A stretch of DNA of 29,328 nt from a virus. The notes under the pieces are model-generated. The model was not told the DNA's origin. It did not search any database and was given only the letters and a program-made list of their open reading frames with translations. Each line of letters begins with the position of its first letter. Positions within the stretch are counted from its first letter, which is position 1. Where the stretch lies: positions 1 through 29,328 of the IMG/VR virus record IMGVR_UViG_3300042397_001345; one strand, written 5' to 3'. Of this stretch, positions 7,761-14,303 are shown one piece after another. A program made the translations under genes and the position numbers.

Positions 7761-9158
7761 CTAGACTGCACCCCACCCACCGCCACGGCCCACGAGCTCG
7801 TCGTACGCGTCGGTGAGAGCATCGACGATGTCATCATTCTTCCCCAGGGGAAACACTCGCATCTCATCGAGTAGTGTACGGTTCCAGTCAGCTGCGACCA
7901 TGTAGACATTGCCGCCAGCGACCTGCGACGCGAACGGTTCAGCGCGCACATCCTTCGATCCGGTCACAGGCAGGACTGTCACAGCACTACCATGCAACAG
8001 CCGAAGCATGTGCATCGCTTGACTCTTGCCAGCCTGGCCCGGGTCCTGCGGTAGTCGGATCCTGATGCCACGGCCATCGAGAGCAGCTGTCTGCTTTATA
8101 ACTTTATCGCGCTGGTCGGTGTCATACTGGCCACGCACCAGATCGAGAATCCAGATGCGACCATCAGCATCACGTCCCATTTTGACGCCGACCGTGAAGT
8201 CACCACTTCCAGCTGTCGCTGCAAGGTCCCAGGCGCGGGACATCTTCGTGAGGTTCGGCGTGGCATGCTCGATGGTGATCCGGTCCGACTTGAAGAAACT
8301 TCCCTCGCGTGGTGTTGGATGTTGCTGGTACAAAGCGCTCCACCCGTAGTCGCCGCTGTTGGCAACCATCACCTCTTTGATGCGTCCGAGTTCCTTGACG
8401 TCGTAGCGTTCAGGCCAGAGAGCTTCGCCAGGCATTCGACCGATCTGGTCCTTCTCCTCCGCGATTGCCGGCAGGTTCAGCACGGTCCATCGATGAGGTT
8501 CCGAACTGATTGCGCGAGCGGTGATGTCGTCGTGATGCCACCTGGTCGAGACGATGATGAGAGCGCCCTTCGGTTCGAGCCTCGTGTATAGATCGTCGGT
8601 GTACCAGTCCCAGGCCTTGTCGCGGTATAGGGAGGACTCGGCATCCTCGCGACTCCTGATCGGGTCATCGATGATGATGCGCTTGAAGCCGACGCCGGTC
8701 GGAGGACTGCCTACACCACGGGCCATGAAGGTCCCCCCCTCCGGCAGTGACCACTCATCCTGTGCCGCGTTGTCTTTTGACAGTTTAGTCCTGGACGAAA
8801 CGATCTGGCGCGACTTACGGGAGAAGCGCCTCGCGATGCGCTCATTGTAGCCAGTGACCAACACATTCGCGCTTGGATCTCGCTCGATGCAATAGGCGCC
8901 ATAGCGCACGGTCACTGTCTCAGTCTTACCGTGGCGCGGTGGCATGTGAATCGCGAGTCTGTCGATCTCACCACGCTCCACAGCGTCAAGGTGTGAAGCG
9001 ATGGCGATGAGATGCCGAGCGGTAAAGGACCAACCATTCGGCAAAGTCTCTCGAAGGTAGTCGAGATAACAGACAGCCGTCTGCGCGCTAGTTGTTGTCC
9101 TGGCTTGGTTCGGCTGCGGCGGAGAGAAGTTGTATCGAGAAGTTCGCAATGCGCTCAT
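7761..9158 (-). CDS. terL: Terminase large subunit
   Basis: This is the packaging motor ATPase and nuclease, 465 residues as read from ATG 9158. That start gives ~30 residues before the conserved region but overlaps TerS by 71 bases; a GTG at 9206 and a later TTG are alternatives. The Walker A motif is MPPRHGKTE (about 72-80) and Walker B is IIIDDP (161-166). The coupling motif is STRWHHDD (204-211). The RNase H-like nuclease begins with AWDLAAT (D311) and ends with the acidic motif NDDIVDALTDAYDEL. All key residues are present. It follows TerS and precedes the portal, as usual. Confidence 0.95.
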   Translation of the reverse strand: MSALRTSRYNFSPPQPNQARTTTSAQTAVCYLDYLRETLPNGWSFTARHLIAIASHLDAVERGEIDRLAIHMPPRHGKTETVTVRYGAYCIERDPSANVLVTGYNERIARRFSRKSRQIVSSRTKLSKDNAAQDEWSLPEGGTFMARGVGSPPTGVGFKRIIIDDPIRSREDAESSLYRDKAWDWYTDDLYTRLEPKGALIIVSTRWHHDDITARAISSEPHRWTVLNLPAIAEEKDQIGRMPGEALWPERYDVKELGRIKEVMVANSGDYGWSALYQQHPTPREGSFFKSDRITIEHATPNLTKMSRAWDLAATAGSGDFTVGVKMGRDADGRIWILDLVRGQYDTDQRDKVIKQTAALDGRGIRIRLPQDPGQAGKSQAMHMLRLLHGSAVTVLPVTGSKDVRAEPFASQVAGGNVYMVAADWNRTLLDEMRVFPLGKNDDIVDALTDAYDELVGRGGGWGAV

Positions 9159-9477
9159 GGAGAGCTGCAATTTGGGCAGCTGATTGGCCATTGATGTAAC
9201 GCTCACTCTGCGCTGTACGTGCTATCGCCTGTAGCGCCTTCAGGCTGTCCTCGAGCACTGATGTCAGAAGATCATCGAGAGACTTTGTCGGGAGAATCGT
9301 CGTGGTGATGTCATGTCGACTCTGTTCGACAGGAGTCGTCATTCTGTCCCTGATCGAGATGATGGTCGTGCGTGGTAATCCACACGACCGTGCAATGACC
9401 GAAGGACTTTGACCAGCGATCAAAGCCGATTCGACCTGTGCGAGAATCTCTGGTTCTGTTGTATTACCTCTTGCCAT
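9088..9477 (-). CDS. terS: Terminase small subunit (probable)
   Basis: This 129-residue protein starts at ATG 9477, with AGGATC right before it and the HNH stop 4 bases upstream. An N-terminal helix-turn-helix (EILAQVESALIAGQSPSVIARSCGLPRTTIISIRDRM, about residues 9-44) should bind the packaging site. The rest is helical (SLDDLLTSVLEDSLKALQAIARTAQ, AAQIAALHERIANFSIQLL), as needed for the TerS oligomer. Identification rests on this layout and on its position between an HNH gene and TerL, because TerS proteins diverge strongly. Confidence 0.75.
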   Translation of the reverse strand: MARGNTTEPEILAQVESALIAGQSPSVIARSCGLPRTTIISIRDRMTTPVEQSRHDITTTILPTKSLDDLLTSVLEDSLKALQAIARTAQSERYINGQSAAQIAALHERIANFSIQLLSAAAEPSQDNN

Positions 9478-9481
9478 GATC

Positions 9482-9808
9482 CTATTCTGTCCCATCCTGG
9501 CGCACTCTGCGCCTGTAGTGCAGCTGTCCGTGGCATAAGTAGCACAGGACCTGCACATCCTCCATCAGCTCACCACCGAGTCTGATGTAGGTAATGTGAT
9601 GCACATCGAGCTTGTAGCCGTCGTCCTGTCGACGGCCACACTGCTCGCATGTTCTACCTGACCGATCAAGCGCCTTCGTGCGAATGTCCTGCCAGCGCTG
9701 ACTCCGCATGTACTTGCGACGGTAGTCGCGCCATGCCTCATCGACCTGGTCGCCGGATGCTCCGATGGCCTTGAGCAGACTGTAGGTGTTGGACCATGGC
9801 TTTGCCAT
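9482..9808 (-). CDS. HNH endonuclease, packaging-associated
   Basis: This 108-residue protein starts at ATG 9808, with AAGGAG at good spacing; an upstream in-frame ATG at 9838 would overlap the previous gene. The HNH fold is clear: CEQCG, then LDVHHITYIRLGGELMEDVQVLCYLCHGQLH, giving two Cys pairs for zinc and the double-His metal motif. HNH proteins next to terminase genes are known to work with TerL in cutting packaged DNA (HK97 gp74 type). The same role is likely here because it precedes TerS by a few bases in the same operon. Confidence 0.88.
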   Translation of the reverse strand: MAKPWSNTYSLLKAIGASGDQVDEAWRDYRRKYMRSQRWQDIRTKALDRSGRTCEQCGRRQDDGYKLDVHHITYIRLGGELMEDVQVLCYLCHGQLHYRRRVRQDGTE

Positions 9809-9816
9809 GATGCTCC

Positions 9817-10062
9817 TTACGATGTTGTCCGTGTCCATGTGATCTCATCCTTGACCGGGTGATCTTCGCCCCACATCCAGTCAGTCGCGAAAAGCGACTC
9901 AGGGTCCAGTGTGAGACCTTGTAGAGTCTTCGACTCATCACCCGTATGCATCATGAATGCCTCATAAAGGTCTGAGTATCGGATGTAGACATCATGGTCA
10001 AAGCACACGCGTGTGATTGGTTTGCCATGCATCAAGTGTTGTATTACTTCTGAGAACTTCAT
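9817..10062 (-). CDS. Tad2/DUF2829-like small protein A
   Basis: This 81-residue protein starts at ATG 10062, which overlaps the stop of the previous gene by ATGA. The sequence follows one pattern shared with three other places in this window: F-x2-[AIV]-x3-L-x2-G-K-x-I-x-R near the start (MKFSEVIQHLMHGKPITR) and L-x2-[TA]-D-W near the end (LTLDPESLFATDWMW). That is the outline of the DUF2829/Tad2 family of small phage proteins, some of which bind cyclic nucleotide signals of host Thoeris defence. The Trp-rich pocket of the classical members is not evident here, so ligand binding is open. It is directly downstream of the HTH fusion protein that carries the same domain. Confidence 0.6.
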   Translation of the reverse strand: MKFSEVIQHLMHGKPITRVCFDHDVYIRYSDLYEAFMMHTGDESKTLQGLTLDPESLFATDWMWGEDHPVKDEITWTRTTS

Positions 10063-10631
10063 TCTATAACCGTCCAATCTCGCGCCAGGACATCATTACC
10101 TGATAGTGTCGCGAAGCCTTTGCATCGCCAAACATTCGCGCCATCGAGCTCGTATCGCATGAGTGCAGATTCCACCAGCTGAATCTTGAACCGAGCGCCA
10201 TCACGCCACACAGGACGCCCTGCGCGCACGTCTACAAGGATTTGTTCGAAACTCTTGCGACCACCCCAATTGTTTTGTTTCTTCCCGATACATTCTTGGA
10301 ACTCAATCCGCAGTGAAGGTTCTGACATCAGCCACCTGTTAAGCATCATCGTCGGAAAACCAACCGATGCAGCTGCATTGCTTCGTGTCTCACCGCTTGC
10401 GATGAGCTCCGCCCACTTGATCACGGTCGCGGTCTTTTCATCGAGCGAGATGTAAGGGTCCATTTTCTTGACTGGCCTGTCTGGATTTTCTTCCCTGATC
10501 CATCGATGCAATGTCTTCTCAGACATATCCATAATCTCAGCTGTGCGTCGTATGTTGTGACCAGCAGCTCTCAGATCTTTGATTCGCACCATGAGGAGTT
10601 TCCGCTCCTCAATATTTGTGTTCTTCGACAT
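10059..10631 (-). CDS. Two-HTH protein fused to a C-terminal Tad2/DUF2829-like domain
   Basis: This 190-residue protein starts at ATG 10631 with a strong AGGGGAG site. Residues ~12-48 form a helix-turn-helix (RIKDLRAAGHNIRRTAEIMDM to SEKTLHRWI). Residues ~62-105 form a second helical unit with HTH character (TATVIKWAELIASGETRSNAAASVGFPTMMLNRWL). Residues ~126-190 repeat the small-domain pattern: SFEQILVDVRAGRPVWR, then LARDWTVIE. It is the first gene after the 10651-10686 terminator and leads into the HNH-TerS-TerL genes. It could regulate late transcription or take part in packaging-site recognition (inference). The combination of HTH and Tad2-like parts is unusual. Confidence 0.7.
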   Translation of the reverse strand: MSKNTNIEERKLLMVRIKDLRAAGHNIRRTAEIMDMSEKTLHRWIREENPDRPVKKMDPYISLDEKTATVIKWAELIASGETRSNAAASVGFPTMMLNRWLMSEPSLRIEFQECIGKKQNNWGGRKSFEQILVDVRAGRPVWRDGARFKIQLVESALMRYELDGANVWRCKGFATLSGNDVLARDWTVIE

Positions 10632-10650
10632 TGATTCTCCCCTTCAAAGT

Positions 10651-10686
10651 AAAAGACCAGGCACACCGTTCGGATAGTGCGCCTGG
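10651..10686 (-). terminator. Intrinsic terminator after the SSB-like gene
   Basis: On the minus strand CCAGGC-G-CAC pairs with GTG-T-GCCTGG around a ten-base loop, and TCTTTT follows. It lies 33 bases after the stop at 10719 and just before the ribosome site of the next gene (10631). It separates the SSB-like transcript from the packaging operon. Confidence 0.7.
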
Positions 10687-10718
10687 TTCGTCAGCGAGTC
10701 GTTGGCAACCGGGAGAGG

Positions 10719-11219
10719 TTACTCGCTGGCGTCTTCACCGAAGGGGTCTTCGATGTCATCTGTCTTGATCGCTGGCTGTGCGATCTTGGTCAGTTTCTTC
10801 TTGGCACTGACTGGAGAAACGGACACGATGGCGTTCGTTTGATAACCACGCGTGTTGAGCTTGCTGTCGACAGTGACCATCCACTCCTTAGCCAGGAGCG
10901 AGTCGATGTCAAGGTCGTGAAACTCTTTTTGTGTCAAGCGGCGTCCGAGCATGCCATCGAGCAGGATAGTCAGTGCTGCCTTATCGGAACCATAGCCCTG
11001 TCGCGTAAACTTGACGAAGCGAAACGCGTTGCTGTTGCTATCGCCATACTCAGTGGTTTCGAAGGTGAAGCGGAAGTTTGGAAGCAAAACATTCGGATCA
11101 TCGTACGATGGTCGGTCGATGCTCTCGACGTTTGCGAGACGGCAGACATAAGAGCCTGCGACAGCTGCTTCGAACTGTGAGGCGCCATCGTTGAACGTGG
11201 CGTTTGAAAAGAAACCCAT
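10719..11219 (-). CDS. Probable single-stranded DNA-binding protein
   Basis: This 166-residue protein starts at ATG 11219 with AAAGGAG upstream and a candidate promoter at 11313-11341. It has a beta-rich core (AGSYVCRLANVESIDR, NFRFTFETTEYGDSN, AFRFVKFTRQGYG, EWMVTVDSKLNTRGYQTNAIVSVSPV) consistent with an OB-like fold. It ends in an acidic tail (DDIEDPFGEDASE), the hallmark of SSB and T7 gp2.5-type proteins that recruit partners. There is no close match to E. coli SSB that I can see. Context supports the call: it has its own promoter, is bounded by a terminator, and lies beside helicase, primase and the putative origin. A DUF669-like replication accessory protein is the main alternative. Confidence 0.6.
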   Translation of the reverse strand: MGFFSNATFNDGASQFEAAVAGSYVCRLANVESIDRPSYDDPNVLLPNFRFTFETTEYGDSNSNAFRFVKFTRQGYGSDKAALTILLDGMLGRRLTQKEFHDLDIDSLLAKEWMVTVDSKLNTRGYQTNAIVSVSPVSAKKKLTKIAQPAIKTDDIEDPFGEDASE

Positions 11220-11235
11220 AACTCTATTTCTCCTT

Positions 11236-11249
11236 TGGTCATATGACCA
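11236..11249. promoter_or_regulatory. Perfect 14-bp palindrome, operator candidate
   Basis: TGGTCATATGACCA is a perfect palindrome in the leader of the SSB-like gene, between its promoter (11313-11341) and its AAAGGAG ribosome site. A dimeric repressor or the gene product itself could bind here. The binding protein is unknown. Confidence 0.5.
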
Positions 11250-11257
11250 CTCTGTGA

Positions 11258-11304
11258 CAGTGCTGGCTCAGTTACCAATCCAAAAGGTTATTCCACCAGC
11301 ACTG
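11258..11304. repeat. Inverted repeat in the SSB-like gene leader
   Basis: CAGTGCTGG (11258-11266) and CCAGCACTG (11296-11304) are perfect 9-bp inverted arms with a 29-base spacer. They lie just downstream of the candidate -10 box (11313-11318), so the transcript would carry this stem in its leader. No T-run follows, so it is not a terminator. Confidence 0.6.
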
Positions 11305-11312
11305 CCGAGTTG

Positions 11313-11341
11313 ACATTACCAAACATCAAACCATCTGTCAA
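11313..11341 (-). promoter_or_regulatory. Candidate promoter for the SSB-like gene
   Basis: On the minus strand a perfect -35 box TTGACA (11336-11341) is followed, after 17 bases, by TAATGT (11313-11318), a weak -10 match. It points to the gene starting at 11219. The terminator at 10651-10686 would end this transcript, making a one-gene unit. Confidence 0.5.
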
Positions 11342-11355
11342 ACATTTCGTCGATG

Positions 11356-11536
11356 CTGTTCCGTGGCCCAGCGTTAGCGCCCGGGCCGCAGGAACAGTTT
11401 CGACTTATACCCCTAAGCCAGCAAGCGTCTAAACATGCTGGCAGGGGGGTTTCCAAAGGGGGGATTTTCCTGACCTGTTCCCGTTTCTTTATCCTTAAGG
11501 GCGGAACAGGTCGGGAACAGGTCGCGGGAACAGGTC
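11356..11536. repeat. Iteron-like GGAACAG(GTC) cluster with nested inverted repeats; candidate replication origin
   Basis: The motif GGAACAG occurs six times in both orientations within 180 bases. Reverse copies are at 11356-11362 and 11472-11482; forward copies are at 11391-11397, 11503-11512, 11513-11523 and 11526-11536. The last four copies extend to the ten-base form GGAACAGGTC. Three forward copies lie in tandem, starting 10 and 13 bases apart. The first pair brackets a GC-rich stem (11365-11387), making one long hairpin. A second hairpin is GCCAGCA/TGCTGGC (11417-11442), and a third is GACCTGTTCC/GGAACAGGTC (11472-11512). Two six-G runs lie between. The region sits between helicase and SSB-like genes and holds no plausible gene, which suggests an origin bound by a phage initiator (inference). 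Confidence 0.6.
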
Positions 11537-11542
11537 AAACGC

Positions 11543-12850
11543 CTATAAAAGACCAGTCGGACGGTAGAGTTTCGCGTTCCTGGGACCCTTGTCAAACGCC
11601 ACTATTCGACTCGCTTCGAGGTCCGCGAGTGTAGCTGCAACAACTGATTTTCGACCACCACATAACTCTGCAAGACGTGCCTGTGAGATGCCTGGTGTTT
11701 CACTGATGAGCTCGATGAGTTTTGAGCGGATCTCTTGTGTGATGACTTCGCTCCTGGCGCCAGCGTCAAGCGTCCTGACCTTCGTGAGACCATCCTCATC
11801 GCGGATCTCGAAGGTCACATCGATGGCGTCCTCATCACTGATTAGACGGCCCTTCGTCACATACATGCGGTACAACCCGTTCGCCTGCTTCTCGACCGAA
11901 TAGGCCATGTCAGCAGCTGCGACAATCTCCGCAGCGCCTCGCATACCTTCGTGCTTGACCGTCGAGTCAGTGCCGCCCTTGCGATTGTGGTGAGCGATCA
12001 GGACAGTGATTCCGTTGTCCAGGAGTTTCTTGAATGCGTCATACAACTTCCTCATCTGGCTGTTGTCGTTTTCATCCATGCCATGGATGCGGACCAGTGA
12101 GTCGATGAGCACCAGGCCAATACCCTGCGACTGGCAATGTTTCACGATTCGCTCCACATCAAGCGGTTGGTCGAACCTGATGCCTACACGGTTAAGGTAG
12201 CCCATTCCCTCAGCCGAGCGCATTCCGAGCTTCCTCAGCCGTTCTAAGACCTTCTGGACGCCCATCTCTTCATCGATGTACAACACTTTGGTCTGAGGGA
12301 TGTCGAACTCGTTCAGCCACTTGTCGCCGAATACAGCTGCACGAATGAGATCGCACATCACCCACGTTTTTCCACTGCCTGGCGGTGATGACAGGTAGTG
12401 CAGTCCACCAGTTGAGAGAATGTTAGGGATAAGCCAGGACTGTTTACCGAGTTTCTCCTCCTCGACCTCCATCCGTGTCCAATCCCATACCTCCCAAGGA
12501 GCGAGAGTCTGGCCACCAGGTAAGTCATCAGGCACGGTACCTGCTGCCCATTGTGACCAGAATCGACCGACTGTCTCGAGGATGACTTCGCGGTCCAGTG
12601 GCGGATCACAATATGTGTCACTCCACCAGACGGCTTGAAGCTGCGCGACGTCGATGGTGTAGCGCTTTGCGCGGAGAAAACCCAAGAGTGTCACGAGTGC
12701 GTTATTACGGCCACCGAAGGCGCCACCCGATGCGGGGTGAGGTTGCCACAGTTTGTCCCAGTGGTGCTCACCATGTGCGATGATACGGGCATGCGTCTGC
12801 ATGTCTCCGGCAACCATGAGCCGGAGATCGTCCAGTGAAAGTTCTTCCAT
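11543..12850 (-). CDS. RepA-like replicative helicase/ATPase
   Basis: This 435-residue protein is read from ATG 12850, which has AGGAACAAC before it and follows the primase stop by 7 bases. A further in-frame start at 12919 would overlap the primase. Residues ~38-95 resemble a primase C-terminal (PriCT) domain (GGRNNALVTLLGFLRAKRYT and DPPLDREVILETV). The RecA/AAA_25 core has Walker A SPPGSGKT (155-162), VLYIDEE (189-195), Walker B LVLIDSL (246-252) and VLIAHHNRKGG. A winged-helix tail (ISQARLAELCGGRKSVVAATLADLE) ends the protein and could bind the adjacent repeats. It most likely unwinds the origin and replication fork together with the upstream primase. Confidence 0.85.
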   Translation of the reverse strand: MEELSLDDLRLMVAGDMQTHARIIAHGEHHWDKLWQPHPASGGAFGGRNNALVTLLGFLRAKRYTIDVAQLQAVWWSDTYCDPPLDREVILETVGRFWSQWAAGTVPDDLPGGQTLAPWEVWDWTRMEVEEEKLGKQSWLIPNILSTGGLHYLSSPPGSGKTWVMCDLIRAAVFGDKWLNEFDIPQTKVLYIDEEMGVQKVLERLRKLGMRSAEGMGYLNRVGIRFDQPLDVERIVKHCQSQGIGLVLIDSLVRIHGMDENDNSQMRKLYDAFKKLLDNGITVLIAHHNRKGGTDSTVKHEGMRGAAEIVAAADMAYSVEKQANGLYRMYVTKGRLISDEDAIDVTFEIRDEDGLTKVRTLDAGARSEVITQEIRSKLIELISETPGISQARLAELCGGRKSVVAATLADLEASRIVAFDKGPRNAKLYRPTGLL

Positions 12851-12857
12851 GTTGTTC

Positions 12858-13694
12858 CTAGTCTGTGAATGTCTGCGTGTCCAGCGCAGTGGTAACCAAT
12901 ATACGACACTCCTCGGCATGTGCGATCATGCCCATCAATCTCATCTGCTCGATGCCGACGATGGTGTGATTGAAACAGTACAGCAAATAGTCGCCGTGCT
13001 TGTACTTGCCCAGATTCCAATTGCCACGTTCGCGCTTTGGAAGGTCCCCCGCTTTGGCGGCGATCAAAAGGCGTGACCACTCATCGCCCCATGGATGCGT
13101 GGATGTCGTCTCCTCGACGATTCTGGAGGCTTCTGGCGGGTACTTTGCGAGTTCAACCAATCGAGGTAGTTCGCGATTCTTCCAGTTTAGAGTCCCAGGA
13201 ACTCGTAGGATTCTTGACGGGTTCTTGCACTTGACGTCAGCGGACGCCGAGAGTGTGAGCATCCATCTCTCGAGCAGCTGTATAAACTCTCGCTGTTCTG
13301 TTGGCTTAGTCCCAATGCCAGCCATTTTGAGTCGCCGGTAGCAGTGGAGACCCTTCCCCGAGCGTACCGCGACTGTAACTCTAGCAAGCGTTGCAGTCTC
13401 ATCCAGACCAGCAAGATCATCAATATCGCACCACACCACAGCAGCAGTATGGACATCATTGTCCCGTCCTCCTTTTCGCCAGCGTGGAAGAACGCCGACG
13501 TACACATCATCTCCAGCGTCACTCCACTGGATACACGCTTCGCCGATGCCGGTCCAGTCTGCTTCCGTCCTTGGAAGTTCCCAGAAACGCATCTGCACCT
13601 TGCCCTGATTCATCGTTCGAATCTCGACGAAGCCGTCAGAGTACGGCTCGAAAAGCCATGACAGAAATGTCACGGCCTGTGATACACGATTCAT
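12858..13694 (-). CDS. AEP-superfamily DNA primase
   Basis: This 278-residue protein starts at ATG 13694, preceded by AAGGGGAAATA. Three archaeo-eukaryotic primase motifs are in order: VVWCDIDD (metal-binding D90 and D92), SGKGLHCYRRL (catalytic His 117) and RILRVPGTLNWK (161-172). The C-terminal ~80 residues are probably helical and carry no clear PriCT motif; that domain appears at the start of the next gene. Together the two genes look like a primase-helicase split over two reading frames, similar to RepB'/RepA-type plasmid and phage replicases. No DNA polymerase gene is present, so host polymerase is presumably recruited. Confidence 0.85.
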   Translation of the reverse strand: MNRVSQAVTFLSWLFEPYSDGFVEIRTMNQGKVQMRFWELPRTEADWTGIGEACIQWSDAGDDVYVGVLPRWRKGGRDNDVHTAAVVWCDIDDLAGLDETATLARVTVAVRSGKGLHCYRRLKMAGIGTKPTEQREFIQLLERWMLTLSASADVKCKNPSRILRVPGTLNWKNRELPRLVELAKYPPEASRIVEETTSTHPWGDEWSRLLIAAKAGDLPKRERGNWNLGKYKHGDYLLYCFNHTIVGIEQMRLMGMIAHAEECRILVTTALDTQTFTD

Positions 13695-13715
13695 TATTTC
13701 CCCTTACAATCCTGC

Positions 13716-13967
13716 ATGTCCAAGCAGGTTCCGACACATTACCGCAAACAACCGATGCAGCCCATCGAGATAATCGACGCCTATGGTCTCGACTTCAAAC
13801 GAGGGAATGCCTTGAAGTACCTACTCCGCGCAGGTTCTAAACCCAACGAAGAGAAGAACGACGATCTACTGAAAGCGGTCTGGTACCTCATCTGTGAGAT
13901 GCACAGCATCGAGCTCGCCGATGAGATCAACGCGCAGCTGTTAGTTGATGCCACTCGCGATGCCTAA
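13716..13967 (+). CDS. DUF3310 protein
   Basis: This 83-residue protein on the plus strand is embedded in a minus-strand block. The DUF3310 signature is plain: HYRKQPMQPIEIIDAYGLDFKRGNALKYLLRAGSK, followed by a helical end with a second conserved stretch (DDLLKAVWYLICEM). DUF3310 proteins are common in phages and are often annotated nucleotide-kinase-like, but the biochemical role is not settled. Its start is 22 bases from the divergent primase start, and its last 27 bases overlap the 3' end of the VRR-NUC gene on the other strand. TACAAT (13705-13710) ends 6 bases before the ATG, and no Shine-Dalgarno site is obvious, so a leaderless message is possible. Confidence 0.85.
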   Translation: MSKQVPTHYRKQPMQPIEIIDAYGLDFKRGNALKYLLRAGSKPNEEKNDDLLKAVWYLICEMHSIELADEINAQLLVDATRDA

Positions 13968-14303
13968 GTACTTGCATGTCGCTTCGACTGCTTCGTCCCA
14001 GGAATAGGCGACAAACCAAAGATAAGCATCACCAACAGACTCGCGAAATGCGATCTGTCCTGATGTCAGCTTGTTCTTGCCCGCCTTCATTTCAATCCAC
14101 ATCCCGCAGTGTTGCCCCATCTGGATCGGGATGAAGATGTCCCAGACGCCAGCCTTGAGTCCTTCGGACTTCATGCGGCCACCTGTGGCCTTGCTTCGAT
14201 AGCCGCCATTCGGCACAGCGAAGATTGTTCCCAGGCGCGCATCGTTACCACTCATCACGCGGCACCAGTTGAAAAACGCGATCTGCTGTTCTGACTCTGT
14301 CAT
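13941..14303 (-). CDS. VRR-NUC domain nuclease
   Basis: This 120-residue protein starts at ATG 14303, overlapping the sigma factor stop by ATGA. It is a compact PD-(D/E)XK-type VRR-NUC domain: E5, AVPNGG (29-34), GVWDIFIP with metal-binding D55, WIEMKAG with E71 and K73, and the following SGQIAF. All catalytic positions are present. Phage VRR-NUC proteins are thought to cut branched DNA such as Holliday junctions. With the ERF annealing protein in the other operon this gives a minimal recombination set. The 3' end overlaps the convergent DUF3310 gene. Confidence 0.9.
   Translation of the reverse strand: MTESEQQIAFFNWCRVMSGNDARLGTIFAVPNGGYRSKATGGRMKSEGLKAGVWDIFIPIQMGQHCGMWIEMKAGKNKLTSGQIAFRESVGDAYLWFVAYSWDEAVEATCKYLGIASGIN

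Noticed and set aside
11310-11340. TTGACA on the plus strand as a rightward promoter
   Set aside because: No acceptable -10 box follows at 16-18 bases and there is no plus-strand gene for it to serve.
11353-11634. Open plus-strand frame of 93 codons across the repeat cluster
   Set aside because: It runs antisense into the helicase gene, has no ribosome site, and its composition follows the repeats.
12851-12919. Upstream extension of the helicase to the start at 12919
   Set aside because: It would overlap the primase by over 60 bases, while ATG 12850 has a clear AGGAAC ribosome site after the primase stop.
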